A DNA stretch of 64,000 nucleotides from CAZQGO01 sp964593065 (GCA_964593065.1 CAZQGO010000001.1:186001-250000); one strand, 5' to 3'; shown: positions 51,030-60,059, counted from the stretch's first letter. Made by a program: numbers and translations. The notes: generated by a model not told the origin, from the sequence alone.

Positions 51030-53006
51030 TCACGGAGCCAGCAATTTTTCGAGCAGTTCCCGTGCGGCGGGGAAGTCCGGAAGCGCGCGCGCGGCCGCGC
51101 GGGTCCAACGCAAGGCTTCACGGCGCCGCGCGGGATCCCGCGATAAAACCAGCCCCAGATAATACGCCCCCCAGCCATAGGTCTCCGCATCGGCCCGCCG
51201 CCGTACCACCTGCCGGAAACGGCGCTCTGCATCCGCCCCGCGGTTCTGTTCCAGGTCAATCAGGCCGAGGTCCAGGAGCGATGCCAAGTGGCCGGGTGCC
51301 CGCTGCAAAACCTGCTCCAAGGCGGCGCGCGCCGCGTCCGGTTCCCCCAGGCGCAAGTGCAGATCCCCCTCGAAAAAATACGGCAGAAAGGAATCCGGAG
51401 ACGCGGCGCGGGCCCGGATGACTTCCTGCAGGGCCTGACGCGGCCGGGAGGGATTATAGTAGGGGGATTTTTTAGGATCCACCGCGAAGTACGCGAAACG
51501 TTCGGCCAGCGCCGCATTGACACCCTGGCGGCGGAGGTACAGCAGGCAAACGTCGTCCCAATAGACCAGGGCCCACTGTCCGGAGGACCATAAGCGCTGA
51601 AAGAATTTCATCTCGTTCTTCGGAGACACGAGCAGCCCCTCGATGCGGTATTGATCCAGCAACGGCAGGCAGGCCGGGTCCCCCCAGATGATTTTCCGGT
51701 AATCCGCATACAGGGCTTCGCCGAAGGTGGGCAAGCGTCCGTCCATGAAGATTTTGATGCGGCCGTGGGTCATCCAGCCCGTGTACCCGCCCCAAATATC
51801 ATGCGTCAACAGCCGCCCCTTGAACCCCGTGCGTTCCAGCCAGGCCAGACCGCCGCGCGGATAAAAGCCGGGAATTTCGCCCAGTCGGAAGGCATAGCCG
51901 CTTGCGGTCAGAGCGGACAGCAGGAGGAGCGCGGCGAGGCTTCCCGCCAGCAGACAGGCCTTGCGCCACGCGGCCAGGCGCCGGCCGAAGCGGGGGAAAT
52001 AGCGTTCGCGCAGCGCGGCCAGGTGTCCCGCCATGGGCGGCAAAGCCGCGATTAAAAAAAGAGGGATGTTCCGGTACGACTTGAGCGCCAGGTAGGAAAA
52101 AGCCAACAGCGGCAGGAAATCGTACAATTTCAGGCGTTTCCAATTCAGGGCCTGCAGGAGCCAGGCCGCGGCCAGAAGGAGAAAAAAAACGGGTTCGTGC
52201 GCGAAGCGCGGAGGCGCCCATTCCAACAAGTATTGCATGAATTCCCGCGAGCCCATGATTTTCAGGGAGAAGGAATACAGCGCGAAACCCATGGGGTTGA
52301 GAGCCCCGGCTAAAAAAGCGGCAAGCGCGATCCAGGCCAGGGTGCGGGCGCGGCGCCAGGCCAGGGGATCCTGCGTCCTCCAGAAAGCCAGGCCGTCATG
52401 CAGGATCTGTGCGCCCAAAAACCCGAAGAGCGCCATGAAGCCGGGATGCAGATTGGCCCAGGGAACCACGAGCAGAGGAATCCAGGCTACGCCGCGCGCG
52501 GACTGGGTGCGGCGGTAATTCTCCAGGAGCAGCAGCGCCAAGGGCAGGAACAGGTAGGTGAACACATAGGGACGCTCGGGGAAAATTCGCGTCATGGGGG
52601 CCAGAACCGCCAGGCCCAACAGCAGGCCAACCAGGCCCAAATTGGGCCAGCGCAGGTAAACCAGGCGGCCGAGGAGCCACAGGGCCGCGGTCATGGCCAG
52701 GGCCTTGAGCAGGATGAGCAGGGGATAGCCCCCGATCTTCCAGGCCCAATAGAGGGAGATGCGGAACAGCCATTCGGCCCGCTCAAAGGGCTTGTTGACC
52801 ACCGTGTAGGCAAACGGTTCCGTGGTGACCTGTAAATGATGCTCGGCCAGGTATCGCCCGTCGCGCAGATGGATGAAAACGTCCGGATCGCCCAGGGGAT
52901 GGATCAGCAGTCCGCAGGCCAACAACAGCAGGCAGGCCACGAACAGGCGGGACGGCCAGGTCTGACCAGGGGAAGCCGGGGAAGGGTCGGGCTGGAGCCG
53001 CAACAT
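51030..53006 (-). CDS. Polytopic membrane protein with TPR tail (paralog 1 of 3, GT-C-like)
   Basis: This 658-residue protein has about ten transmembrane helices in residues 20-400, a soluble region at 400-520 and a TPR-like tail (FFEGDLHLRLGEPDAARAAL, GHLASLLDLGLIDLEQNRGA). The first loop, IHPLGDPDVFIHLRDGRYL, with its acidic residues and HxRDGRY, resembles the periplasmic loop of GT-C sugar or lipid transferases. Conserved later blocks are WANLHPGFMALF, FMDGRLPTFGEALYADYRKI and WALVYWDDVCLLYL, which recur in the two neighbouring paralogs. It has no ribosome-binding site, and TATAAT ends six bases before its ATG. A glycosyl-transfer role is likely but unproven. Confidence 0.78.
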   Translation of the reverse strand: MLRLQPDPSPASPGQTWPSRLFVACLLLLACGLLIHPLGDPDVFIHLRDGRYLAEHHLQVTTEPFAYTVVNKPFERAEWLFRISLYWAWKIGGYPLLILLKALAMTAALWLLGRLVYLRWPNLGLVGLLLGLAVLAPMTRIFPERPYVFTYLFLPLALLLLENYRRTQSARGVAWIPLLVVPWANLHPGFMALFGFLGAQILHDGLAFWRTQDPLAWRRARTLAWIALAAFLAGALNPMGFALYSFSLKIMGSREFMQYLLEWAPPRFAHEPVFFLLLAAAWLLQALNWKRLKLYDFLPLLAFSYLALKSYRNIPLFLIAALPPMAGHLAALRERYFPRFGRRLAAWRKACLLAGSLAALLLLSALTASGYAFRLGEIPGFYPRGGLAWLERTGFKGRLLTHDIWGGYTGWMTHGRIKIFMDGRLPTFGEALYADYRKIIWGDPACLPLLDQYRIEGLLVSPKNEMKFFQRLWSSGQWALVYWDDVCLLYLRRQGVNAALAERFAYFAVDPKKSPYYNPSRPRQALQEVIRARAASPDSFLPYFFEGDLHLRLGEPDAARAALEQVLQRAPGHLASLLDLGLIDLEQNRGADAERRFRQVVRRRADAETYGWGAYYLGLVLSRDPARRREALRWTRAAARALPDFPAARELLEKLLAP

Positions 53007-53012
53007 ACCGGC

Positions 53013-53041
53013 ATTATAAGGAATGCCGGAGCGGTCCGAAA
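53013..53041 (-). promoter_or_regulatory. Promoter of GT-C-like paralog 1, leaderless arrangement
   Basis: A perfect TATAAT (53018-53013) stands 17 bases after TTTCGG (53041-53036), which is weak. Only six bases separate the -10 from the ATG at 53006, so transcription would start at or next to the A of the ATG. Confidence 0.55.
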
Positions 53042-53078
53042 GGAGAAAAACGCGGGTTGGACCAGGCTGCGGCGGGCT

Positions 53079-54995
53079 TTACGGTGCCCGGTCATACACC
53101 TGGAGCAGCAGATTTTGAATTTCGGACCGCTCCGGGCCCGCCGGGCAACGAGCCAGGGCCGCCCTGAGCAGGCGTCCGGCTGAGGCGAAATCTCCCCGCC
53201 GGACCGCCAGCAATCCCAGATTGTATTGCGCCGGGTACTGGTTGGGATCCAGATGCAAAACGCGCTCGAAGGCCGCGCGGGCCTTTTGATCTTCCTTCCG
53301 GGACAGGAAAATCTGCCCTTCCATGAACGCGGGCATAAAGGAATAAGGCGCCAGGCGTGCGGCGCGGCGGATCTCTTGCAAGGCGGCTTCCGGATGCAGG
53401 GAGTCGAAATAATACGGTGAGGGTTTCCAGGGGGCGACGTGCCGGTATACATCAGCCTGGATCCAACCCTGGTTCGGGCCGTCGTTGCGGATATAAATCA
53501 AGCAGAGCTGGTCCCAGTACACGAGGCTCCATTTTCCGGAATCGTCCAGCCGCGGGCACAGGGCGGCGTCCTCCTTCAAGCGGACAAAAATCCCCTGTAC
53601 CCGGTATTGATCCAGCAGAGCGAGGGCCTGCTTCTGGCCGCTGTAGATTTGGATATAATCCTTGAAGATGTCTTCTCCATACAGCATGAGGCGGCCGTCC
53701 ATAAAGACCTTGTCCCGGCCGTGCGTGAGCCAGCTCAGGTAGTCGGCCCAATGGATCGGCGCCAGCACGCGTCCCTGGAAAGGCTGCTGGCGGAACCAGT
53801 CAATGGCCTCAAAGGGATAATAGTTGCGCAGCAAGCCCAGGCGCAGGACCTTGCCGGAGGCATAAGCCCCGGCGGTCAACAACAGCAGCAGGACCGTTCC
53901 CAGCAGCAGGGCTTGGCGCCGCCGGGACGGCGCGAACTTCAGGCTGCCAAACCAGCGGGACCATAAATCCCGCAGGTTCGCGGCCGTGGCGGGCCAGGCG
54001 GCAATGATGAAAAGCGGAATATTGCGGTACGATTTAACCGCCAGGTAGGAAAAGGCCAGCATGGGCAGAACCTCGTGCAGGCGTGCGCGGCGATAGGCCA
54101 AGCCCTGGAGGAGCCAGACCCCTCCCAAGAGGAGAAAGAAATCGGGATGCTTGGCAAAGGTGACGGGCGCCCATTCCGCGATGAACTTCAGAAACACCTC
54201 GGAGCTGACGTGCTCCGTGGCGTAGCGGTAGATTCCCGGACCGAGGGGATTGAGCATGCCGGCGGCGAATACGGCCAGGGAAATCCAGGTCAGGGTCAGC
54301 AGACGTTTGCGCGCCGCGGGATCGCCCCGGCGGAGGTAACCCACTCCGTCTTCCAGCCATTGCGAGCCTAAAAAAGCAAAGAGCACGATGAAGCCGGGAT
54401 GGAGGTTGACCCACAGCACGGTGAGCGCCGGCAGCCACCACAAGCGCCGGCGGGCGGCCGGTTCCGCCGCGGCGTCGGCCCGCCGGTAATCATCCAGGAA
54501 CAGCAGGCTCACCAGCAGGAAAAAGTACGTGAACAAGTGGGGGCGTTCCCGGAAATACCCCAGCAGGGTAGGAGGGAAAAGGGCCAGGGCCCATAATAGG
54601 CCCATCACGCCCAAATTGGGCCAGCGCCGGTAGATGAGCAGGCCGAGCAGAATCAAGGCGGCGGTCATGAGCGCGGCCTTAAGCAGAATCAGGCCGTTAA
54701 ACCCCAGCGTCTTCCAAGCCAGGTACAGCCCGGTGCAGAAAAGGACCTCGATCTTGTCAATGGACTTGCCGGGCACGGTGTAGGTGAAGGGATCCTCGCC
54801 GAACCGCAGGCCGTGTTCCATCCAGTAGCGGCCGTCCCGCATGTGGACGAAAATATCCGGGTCTCCGAGGGGATGCAGCTGCAGGCCGAAGGTGGCGGCC
54901 ACCAGGACCAGGAGGAAAATCCGGGCGGGCCAATCGCGGTTCCAGGGCGGAGTGCGCGGGCGCGACGCCTGGGGCGGGGGGGCGTTTTTCTCCAT
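53079..54995 (-). CDS. Polytopic membrane protein with TPR tail (paralog 2 of 3, GT-C-like)
   Basis: The 638-residue protein starts at the ATG at 54995, before EKNAPPP. AGAAGG about 13 bases upstream is a weak ribosome-binding site, unlike its two siblings. The same order is seen as in paralog 1: LHPLGDPDIFVHMRDGRYW in the first loop, WVNLHPGFIVLFAFLGSQW, PVTFAKHPDFFLLLGGVWLL, FMDGRLMLYGEDIFKDYIQI, WSLVYWDQLCLIYI, and TPR-like AFERVLHLDPNQYPAQYNLG. Acidic residues in the first loop and the aromatic-rich WYWD-type block are kept in all three. It lies 60 bases downstream of paralog 3 and 72 upstream of paralog 1. Confidence 0.78.
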   Translation of the reverse strand: MEKNAPPPQASRPRTPPWNRDWPARIFLLVLVAATFGLQLHPLGDPDIFVHMRDGRYWMEHGLRFGEDPFTYTVPGKSIDKIEVLFCTGLYLAWKTLGFNGLILLKAALMTAALILLGLLIYRRWPNLGVMGLLWALALFPPTLLGYFRERPHLFTYFFLLVSLLFLDDYRRADAAAEPAARRRLWWLPALTVLWVNLHPGFIVLFAFLGSQWLEDGVGYLRRGDPAARKRLLTLTWISLAVFAAGMLNPLGPGIYRYATEHVSSEVFLKFIAEWAPVTFAKHPDFFLLLGGVWLLQGLAYRRARLHEVLPMLAFSYLAVKSYRNIPLFIIAAWPATAANLRDLWSRWFGSLKFAPSRRRQALLLGTVLLLLLTAGAYASGKVLRLGLLRNYYPFEAIDWFRQQPFQGRVLAPIHWADYLSWLTHGRDKVFMDGRLMLYGEDIFKDYIQIYSGQKQALALLDQYRVQGIFVRLKEDAALCPRLDDSGKWSLVYWDQLCLIYIRNDGPNQGWIQADVYRHVAPWKPSPYYFDSLHPEAALQEIRRAARLAPYSFMPAFMEGQIFLSRKEDQKARAAFERVLHLDPNQYPAQYNLGLLAVRRGDFASAGRLLRAALARCPAGPERSEIQNLLLQVYDRAP

Positions 54996-55055
54996 GGGAA
55001 CGCCTAACCTTCTGGCGGGGCATCCGGAAGGATGCGGGCCGCCCAAGGGTAAAAT

Positions 55056-56963
55056 TCACCGCCCCCGGCGCGCGCGCTCCAGAAGTTCCAGGATCTGGGC
55101 GCGGCCTGCGGGCGGGCTTATTTTCAAGGCGGTTTGGAGATGACGCACCGCCTCCGGGAAATTTCCGGTGCGCATGGCCAGCAAGCCTAGATTGTACCAG
55201 TCGCTGTATTGGCGGGGATCCAATTCCACGGACTTTTGCAGGGCCCGCCGCGTTTCTTCGGCCGGGCCCTGGATTTCCAGCAGCAGGACGCCTTCCAGAT
55301 GGAAGGGTTGATAGGAATGGGGTGCTTCGCGTTCGGCCCGGCGCAATTCCCTGAGGGCCAGTTCGGGATGATGCATGTCCAGGATATATTCCGCGGGTTT
55401 CCAGGGGGCCACGGCCCGGTAGGCGTAGCGCTCGCACAATTCGCGGTTCGGGCCGTCGCAGCGCACATAGAACTGACTGACATGATCCCAGTACACCAGG
55501 GCCCAGTCCGGGGATTCGGACAGGCGGATGAACAAATTGATATTGCTGTCGGGAGTTTCCAGGATGCCTTGAACCTGGTACCGGTCCAGCAGGGCCAGGC
55601 ATTCCTTCGGGTCGCCGAATGTGATCTTGTGGAAATCCAGGTAGGTTTTCACGCCAAACAGGGGCAGACGCCCGTCCATGAAAACCTTGACCCGGCCGCG
55701 GGTCATCCACCCGACATAACCGCCCCAGGCAAAAGGCGTCAGGAGGCGGCCCTGAAAGTGGTGGCTCTCCAGCCAAGCCAGGCCGTTGCTCGGGTAACGA
55801 TTGGGCAACTGGCCCCAGCGCAGGACCCAGCCGCTGGTGGCAGCCAGCCACGCCAGAAACGCGAGCGCGACGGCGCCTCCCAGCAGCAGGCCGTTGCGCC
55901 TCTGCCGGAGGGATAGATGCTTGCCCGGGAACCATTTTTCCCACAGGCAGCGCAGGTTGCCGGCCAGGGGGGGGAGCACCGCGATGAGGAACAGGGGGAT
56001 ATTCCGGCGCGAGCGTACGGCCAGGTAGGAGAAACCGGCTAAAAGCAAAACATCCGCCAGCCGGGTTTTCCGGCTCCAGGCCAGGAGCTGCGCGGCCCAG
56101 GCCACACCCAGGATCAGAAAGAAAGAATAATAATACCCGAAAGTCGGCGGCAGCCATTCCTTGACCGTCATCATGTGGATCTTGGAACTCGTGATGTTCA
56201 AAACGAAGCCGTAGATGGCAAAACCACTGGGATTGACGGCCCCGGCGAGGAAGGTCGCAACGCCGATTGCGCCCAAACGCCACACCCGCCTTTGCGCCAG
56301 AGGATTTCGCGCGCCCAAGGTCGCAACGGCGTTTTCCAGCCAGAAGACGCCGAGGAAGACCAGGACAATGAGGAAACCGGGGTGCAGGTTCGCCCAGGGG
56401 ACCGTCAAAGCGGGAATCCACCATAATTTTTTGCCCGCCGCGGCTTCCTCCGCCAGGGGCGCCTGTTGGTAGGCGTGCAGCAGCAGATAGGCCAGCGGCA
56501 GCAGACAGTAGGTGAAAATGTAGGGCCGCTCGCCGTAGAACATGACATCGGGCGTGACCAGGGCCACGGCGGCGAATAGGCCCACCACCCCCAGGTTGGG
56601 CCAGCGGTGGTAAACCAGCAGCCCGAGAAGAAAGAAAGCGGTGGTCATGACCGCGGCTTTGAAGGCGATGAGGCTGTTATAACCGCCGATTTTCCAGAGC
56701 CCGTACAACAGGACCCTGAACAGCCATTCTTGTTTTTCGATAGGCTTGTCGGAGGCCGTGAAGGTGAAGGGGTCCTTGTCCACGTGCAGGCCGGATTCCA
56801 CCCAATAACGGCCGTCCCGCAGGTGAATGTACACGTCGGGGTCGCCCAGGGGGATGACCAGCACGCCGAAGGCCAGTACGACCAGGCAGCCGACGAACAG
56901 GTACACCGCCCAGGCGGGCGGGCCGGCGGAGTTGCCGGCAGCAGCGGTGGGAGGTGCGGACAT
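55056..56963 (-). CDS. Polytopic membrane protein with TPR tail (paralog 3 of 3, GT-C-like)
   Basis: The 635-residue protein starts at the ATG at 56963, before SAPPTAAAGNSAG. TATAAT ends six bases upstream and no ribosome-binding site is visible. The block order matches the other two: VIPLGDPDVYIHLRDGRYW, PWANLHPGFLIVLVFLGVFW, KIHMMTVKEWLPPTFGYYYS, FMDGRLPLFGVKTYLDFHKI, WALVYWDHVSQFYV and TPR-like ALQKSVELDPRQYSDWYNLG. It is the first gene of the tandem minus-strand set and diverges from the uxs-like gene. The three were made by duplication and may modify different acceptors. Confidence 0.78.
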   Translation of the reverse strand: MSAPPTAAAGNSAGPPAWAVYLFVGCLVVLAFGVLVIPLGDPDVYIHLRDGRYWVESGLHVDKDPFTFTASDKPIEKQEWLFRVLLYGLWKIGGYNSLIAFKAAVMTTAFFLLGLLVYHRWPNLGVVGLFAAVALVTPDVMFYGERPYIFTYCLLPLAYLLLHAYQQAPLAEEAAAGKKLWWIPALTVPWANLHPGFLIVLVFLGVFWLENAVATLGARNPLAQRRVWRLGAIGVATFLAGAVNPSGFAIYGFVLNITSSKIHMMTVKEWLPPTFGYYYSFFLILGVAWAAQLLAWSRKTRLADVLLLAGFSYLAVRSRRNIPLFLIAVLPPLAGNLRCLWEKWFPGKHLSLRQRRNGLLLGGAVALAFLAWLAATSGWVLRWGQLPNRYPSNGLAWLESHHFQGRLLTPFAWGGYVGWMTRGRVKVFMDGRLPLFGVKTYLDFHKITFGDPKECLALLDRYQVQGILETPDSNINLFIRLSESPDWALVYWDHVSQFYVRCDGPNRELCERYAYRAVAPWKPAEYILDMHHPELALRELRRAEREAPHSYQPFHLEGVLLLEIQGPAEETRRALQKSVELDPRQYSDWYNLGLLAMRTGNFPEAVRHLQTALKISPPAGRAQILELLERARRGR

Positions 56964-56969
56964 GGAGCC

Positions 56970-56998
56970 ATTATAATATGGCGGAAAGACCCGACCAA
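56970..56998 (-). promoter_or_regulatory. Promoter of GT-C-like paralog 3, leaderless arrangement
   Basis: TTGGTC (56998-56993) and a perfect TATAAT (56975-56970) are separated by 17 bases. The ATG at 56963 follows six bases after the -10, exactly as at paralog 1. Confidence 0.6.
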
Positions 56999-57054
56999 GC
57001 GCTAAGTTTGTCCGCCTGGTTGCGGCCGCACGCAACGACCGGAAAGAAAAGCGT

Positions 57055-57082
57055 TTGCCAGAATGGAGGCGTGATGTAAAAT
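57055..57082 (+). promoter_or_regulatory. Promoter of the glycan gene cluster
   Basis: TTGCCA (57055-57060) and TAAAAT (57077-57082) are separated by 16 bases, with TG directly before the -10. It is divergent from the promoter of paralog 3. Confidence 0.55.
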
Positions 57083-57157
57083 ATTGGAAATTAAGCAAAA
57101 TTGATTCTGCGCGGCCCGGCGGGCGGCGCAGAAGGAGCCGCAGTACCAGGAGGCAAG

Positions 57158-58090
57158 ATGCAAATATTAGTCGCGGGTGGCGCCGGCTTCATCGGCTCGC
57201 ATCTGTGCGAACGGCTGTTGCGCCTGGGCCACCGGGTCACCTGCGTGGATAATTTGAAAACCGGCCGCCTGGCCAATCTGCGCGGGGCCCTGCGGTCGCC
57301 GCGTTTCCGCTTTCTGAAACGCGACGTGCGCCGGCCGCTGCGGCTGCCCGTGCAATTTATTTTCAATCTCGCCTCGTACGCCTCGCCGCCCTATTATCAA
57401 AACTGGTCCATCGACACCTTGATGACCAATGCCCTGGGAAGCTACCACTTGCTGGAATTGGCCCGCCGCCGCCGGGCCGGCTATCTTTTCGCCAGCACTT
57501 CCGAAGTCTACGGCGATCCTCTGCACCATCCGCAGCGGGAAAGCGATTGGGGCCACGTCAACCCGGTGGGAATCCGCGCCTGTTACGACGAGGCCAAGCG
57601 CTTCGCGGAGGCCCTGACCCTGGAATACCAGCGCAAGCACCGCTTGGATGTGCGCGTGGTCAGGATTTTCAACACCTACGGGCCGCGCCTGCAAAAGGAC
57701 GACGGGCGGGTCATTTCCAATTTTATTCACCAGGCCCTGCGCGGCCGGCCCCTCACCATCTACGGTTCGGGCCGGCAGACGCGCAGCTTCTGTTTTGTCA
57801 CCGACTTGGTCGAGGGCCTGGTGCGGGCCGCATTCACCCCGCGCGCCCGCGGCCAGGTCATCAATCTCGGGAATCCCGCCGAGTTCACGGTTTTGGAGGC
57901 GGCCCGCTTGATTCAACGGCTGCTCGGGCGGAAATCACGCCTGGAATACCGCCCCTTGCCCGGGGACGATCCGCGCCGCCGCCGTCCGGATATTTCCAAG
58001 GCCCGCAGGCTGCTGCGCTGGCGGCCGAAGGTCGGGCTGCGCGCAGGCTTAGTCGAGACCATCGCCTGGTTTCAGGCGCACGGTGCCTGA
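57158..58090 (+). CDS. uxs: UDP-glucuronate decarboxylase/UDP-xylose synthase-type SDR
   Basis: This 310-residue extended SDR has the NAD-binding GGAGFIGSHL (7-16). UXS-type blocks are visible: LASYASPPYYQNWSIDTLMT in the position of the family's LASPASP segment, TSEVYGDPLHHPQRES, NPVGIRACYDEAKRFAE with catalytic Tyr143 and Lys147, and FNTYGPRLQKDDGRVISNF. These favour UDP-glucuronate decarboxylase over dTDP-glucose dehydratase, but some residues (Tyr74, Gln-Asn-Trp) depart from the consensus, so a related sugar epimerase is possible. I start at the ATG at 57158, after CAGGAGG. It opens the glycan cluster. Confidence 0.8.
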   Translation: MQILVAGGAGFIGSHLCERLLRLGHRVTCVDNLKTGRLANLRGALRSPRFRFLKRDVRRPLRLPVQFIFNLASYASPPYYQNWSIDTLMTNALGSYHLLELARRRRAGYLFASTSEVYGDPLHHPQRESDWGHVNPVGIRACYDEAKRFAEALTLEYQRKHRLDVRVVRIFNTYGPRLQKDDGRVISNFIHQALRGRPLTIYGSGRQTRSFCFVTDLVEGLVRAAFTPRARGQVINLGNPAEFTVLEAARLIQRLLGRKSRLEYRPLPGDDPRRRRPDISKARRLLRWRPKVGLRAGLVETIAWFQAHGA

Positions 58091-58137
58091 AAGAGGCGGC
58101 CGGTCCCGCGCGCGGCCGCGCGGAGGGGAGTCGGAGA

Positions 58138-59268
58138 GTGGAGTTTAGGACGGAATGCCGATACTGGCGGGGCGACAAGCCTTGCCGGGAAAAACGCCTG
58201 TGCGAGGGATGTCCCGCTTTCGAGCCCCTGGGGGAGAAAATCCTGATCGTCAAGCTCGGCGCCCGGGGGGACGTGTTGCGGACCACACCCTTGGTGGCGG
58301 GTCTGCGCCGGCAATATCCGCAAGCGCACATCACCTGGCTGACGAATCCCGAAGCCGTGGAATTGCTGCGCGGGTTGCCGGGCCTGGATAAAATCCTGGC
58401 CTACGGCGCGGGCAGCGTGGTGGAAATCCTGTCCCGTGAATTCGACCGGGTCCTGTGTTTCGACAAGGACAGTCCCGCCACCGGCCTGGCCAGCCTGGCC
58501 CGCGCGCCCCGCAAGTTCGGCTTTGGGCTGGCGCCGAACGGCACGGGCACGCCGTATGCCTTCAATGCCGAGGCCGAGTACGCCCTGGCCCTGGGCGTAT
58601 CGGATGACCTGAAGTTCCGCCGCAACACCCGCTCCTACATGGAGGTGATTTTCGAGGCCTCCGGCCTGACCTACCGGGGCGAACCTTATGTTTTGGCGCT
58701 GGATCCGCCGGACCGGGAAGCCGCCGCGCGTTTTTTACAGCGCCAGGGGATCCGCCTGCGGCCCGGGCGCGCGGCGCCCATCCTGGGATTGTTTACGGGC
58801 TGCGGCCCGGCCTTTCCCCACAAGCGCTGGACCGCCGAGGGGCTGGCGCAGCTGGCCCGCAAGGCCCAGCGGGATTTGAAGGCCAGGGTGCTGCTCCTGG
58901 GCGGCCCGGACGAACGGGCGCTCAATGCCCGGATCAAGCGTTTGAGCCGGGTCCGGTTGCTGGACACGGCCGGGAAGCACACCCTGCGGGAACTGGGCGG
59001 TTTTCTCGAGGCTTGCCGCGTCGTGGTCACGGGCGACACCCTGGCGCTGCACATGGCGCTGGCCCTGCGCCGTCCGACCCTGGCGCTCTTCGGCCCCACC
59101 TGTCCCCAGGAAGTCGACCTGTTCGGATTGGGTGAAAAAATCGTCACGCCCTTGGAATGCGCTCCCTGCTATCTGCCAGCCTGCGACCGGCGGCCGGACT
59201 GCATGCAGGCGATTTCCCTGCGGCGGGTTTGGGCCTCCGTGCTCAGGCTTTGGAAAGCCGGCGCATGA
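58138..59268 (+). CDS. Glycosyltransferase family 9 (heptosyltransferase-like) with N-terminal Cys cluster
   Basis: The 376-residue GT9 protein starts at the GTG at 58138, after GGAGGGGAG. Typical blocks are LIVKLGARGDVLRTTPLVAG, FTGCGPAFPHKRWTAEG, LLLGGPDERAL, VVTGDTLALHMALAL and FGPTCPQEVDLFG. Family members transfer heptose or related sugars from ADP-linked donors during LPS core assembly. The N-terminus carries Cys7, Cys16, Cys22 and Cys25 in a basic segment, which could bind a metal or cluster. The tail has a further CAPCYLPACDRRPDC. The stop overlaps the next gene by four bases (ATGA). Confidence 0.88.
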   Translation: MEFRTECRYWRGDKPCREKRLCEGCPAFEPLGEKILIVKLGARGDVLRTTPLVAGLRRQYPQAHITWLTNPEAVELLRGLPGLDKILAYGAGSVVEILSREFDRVLCFDKDSPATGLASLARAPRKFGFGLAPNGTGTPYAFNAEAEYALALGVSDDLKFRRNTRSYMEVIFEASGLTYRGEPYVLALDPPDREAAARFLQRQGIRLRPGRAAPILGLFTGCGPAFPHKRWTAEGLAQLARKAQRDLKARVLLLGGPDERALNARIKRLSRVRLLDTAGKHTLRELGGFLEACRVVVTGDTLALHMALALRRPTLALFGPTCPQEVDLFGLGEKIVTPLECAPCYLPACDRRPDCMQAISLRRVWASVLRLWKAGA

Positions 59269-60059
59269 AATCGCGCCGCCCCACCGGACGGCGGTCCGGC
59301 CGGACCCGGCGCCACGGCCGCGAGCCCCGTATTTACGTCATGATTCCCACCTACAACGAAAAGGAAAACATCGAAAATCTGATCCGGGCCATCCGGGACC
59401 TGAAAATCCCGGGATTGCAGCTCGTGGTGGTGGACGATGATTCACCGGATGGGACGGGACGCCTCCTGGACCGGATCAGCGCCCGCCGGCCCGAGGTCCA
59501 TGTCATCCACCGCCGGCAGGAACGGGGGCGGGGCACGGCCGGCATTGCGGGTTTTAAATATGCACTGGCACACGGCGCGGACATGGTCATTGAAATGGAC
59601 GCGGACTTCTCCCACCATCCCCAATATCTTCCGGCCCTGATCGCGGCAGCGTCCGAAAGCGACATCGTGGTCGGCTCGCGTTTCGTGCCCGGCGGGCGCG
59701 ATCTGGACCGCGGCTGGTTCCGGCACGCCATCACCCTGTTCGCCAACTTTTATATCCGCAAGCTCCTCAAAATCCGCGACGTGCATGATTGTACCTCCGG
59801 TTACCGCCTCTTCCGTCGCCGGGTGCTTCAGGTCGTCAACCTCGACAACACCATTTCCCTGGGGCCCTCCGTGGTGCAGGAGCTCTTGTACAAGGCCGTG
59901 CTGCGGGGTTTTCGCGTAAGGGAAATTCCCATCGTCTTCGTGGACCGCAAACGCGGGGAATCCACCTTCTCCTGGCGGATCATGATTCAGAGTTTCCTCA
60001 TGACCCTGATCCTGAAATTCCTGTTTTCCAGCTTGCGGCGCAAGGAGATCCATGTGTAG
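59265..60059 (+). CDS. Glycosyltransferase family 2 (polyprenol-phosphate mannosyltransferase-like)
   Basis: This 264-residue GT-A enzyme follows the Dpm1/polyprenol monophosphomannose synthase pattern: VMIPTYNEKENIENLIRAI, LVVVDDDSPDGTGRLLD, DMVIEMDADFSHHPQYLP (the DxD region), IVVGSRFVPGG and DVHDCTSGYRLFRR. It would move a sugar from a nucleotide donor to a lipid carrier at the inner membrane, providing donors for GT-C enzymes such as the nearby triplet might be. A basic N-terminal extension of about 20 residues (SRRPTGRRSGRTRRHGRE) is odd. The gene overlaps its upstream neighbour by four bases and its downstream one by eight. Confidence 0.9.
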   Translation: MKSRRPTGRRSGRTRRHGREPRIYVMIPTYNEKENIENLIRAIRDLKIPGLQLVVVDDDSPDGTGRLLDRISARRPEVHVIHRRQERGRGTAGIAGFKYALAHGADMVIEMDADFSHHPQYLPALIAAASESDIVVGSRFVPGGRDLDRGWFRHAITLFANFYIRKLLKIRDVHDCTSGYRLFRRRVLQVVNLDNTISLGPSVVQELLYKAVLRGFRVREIPIVFVDRKRGESTFSWRIMIQSFLMTLILKFLFSSLRRKEIHV

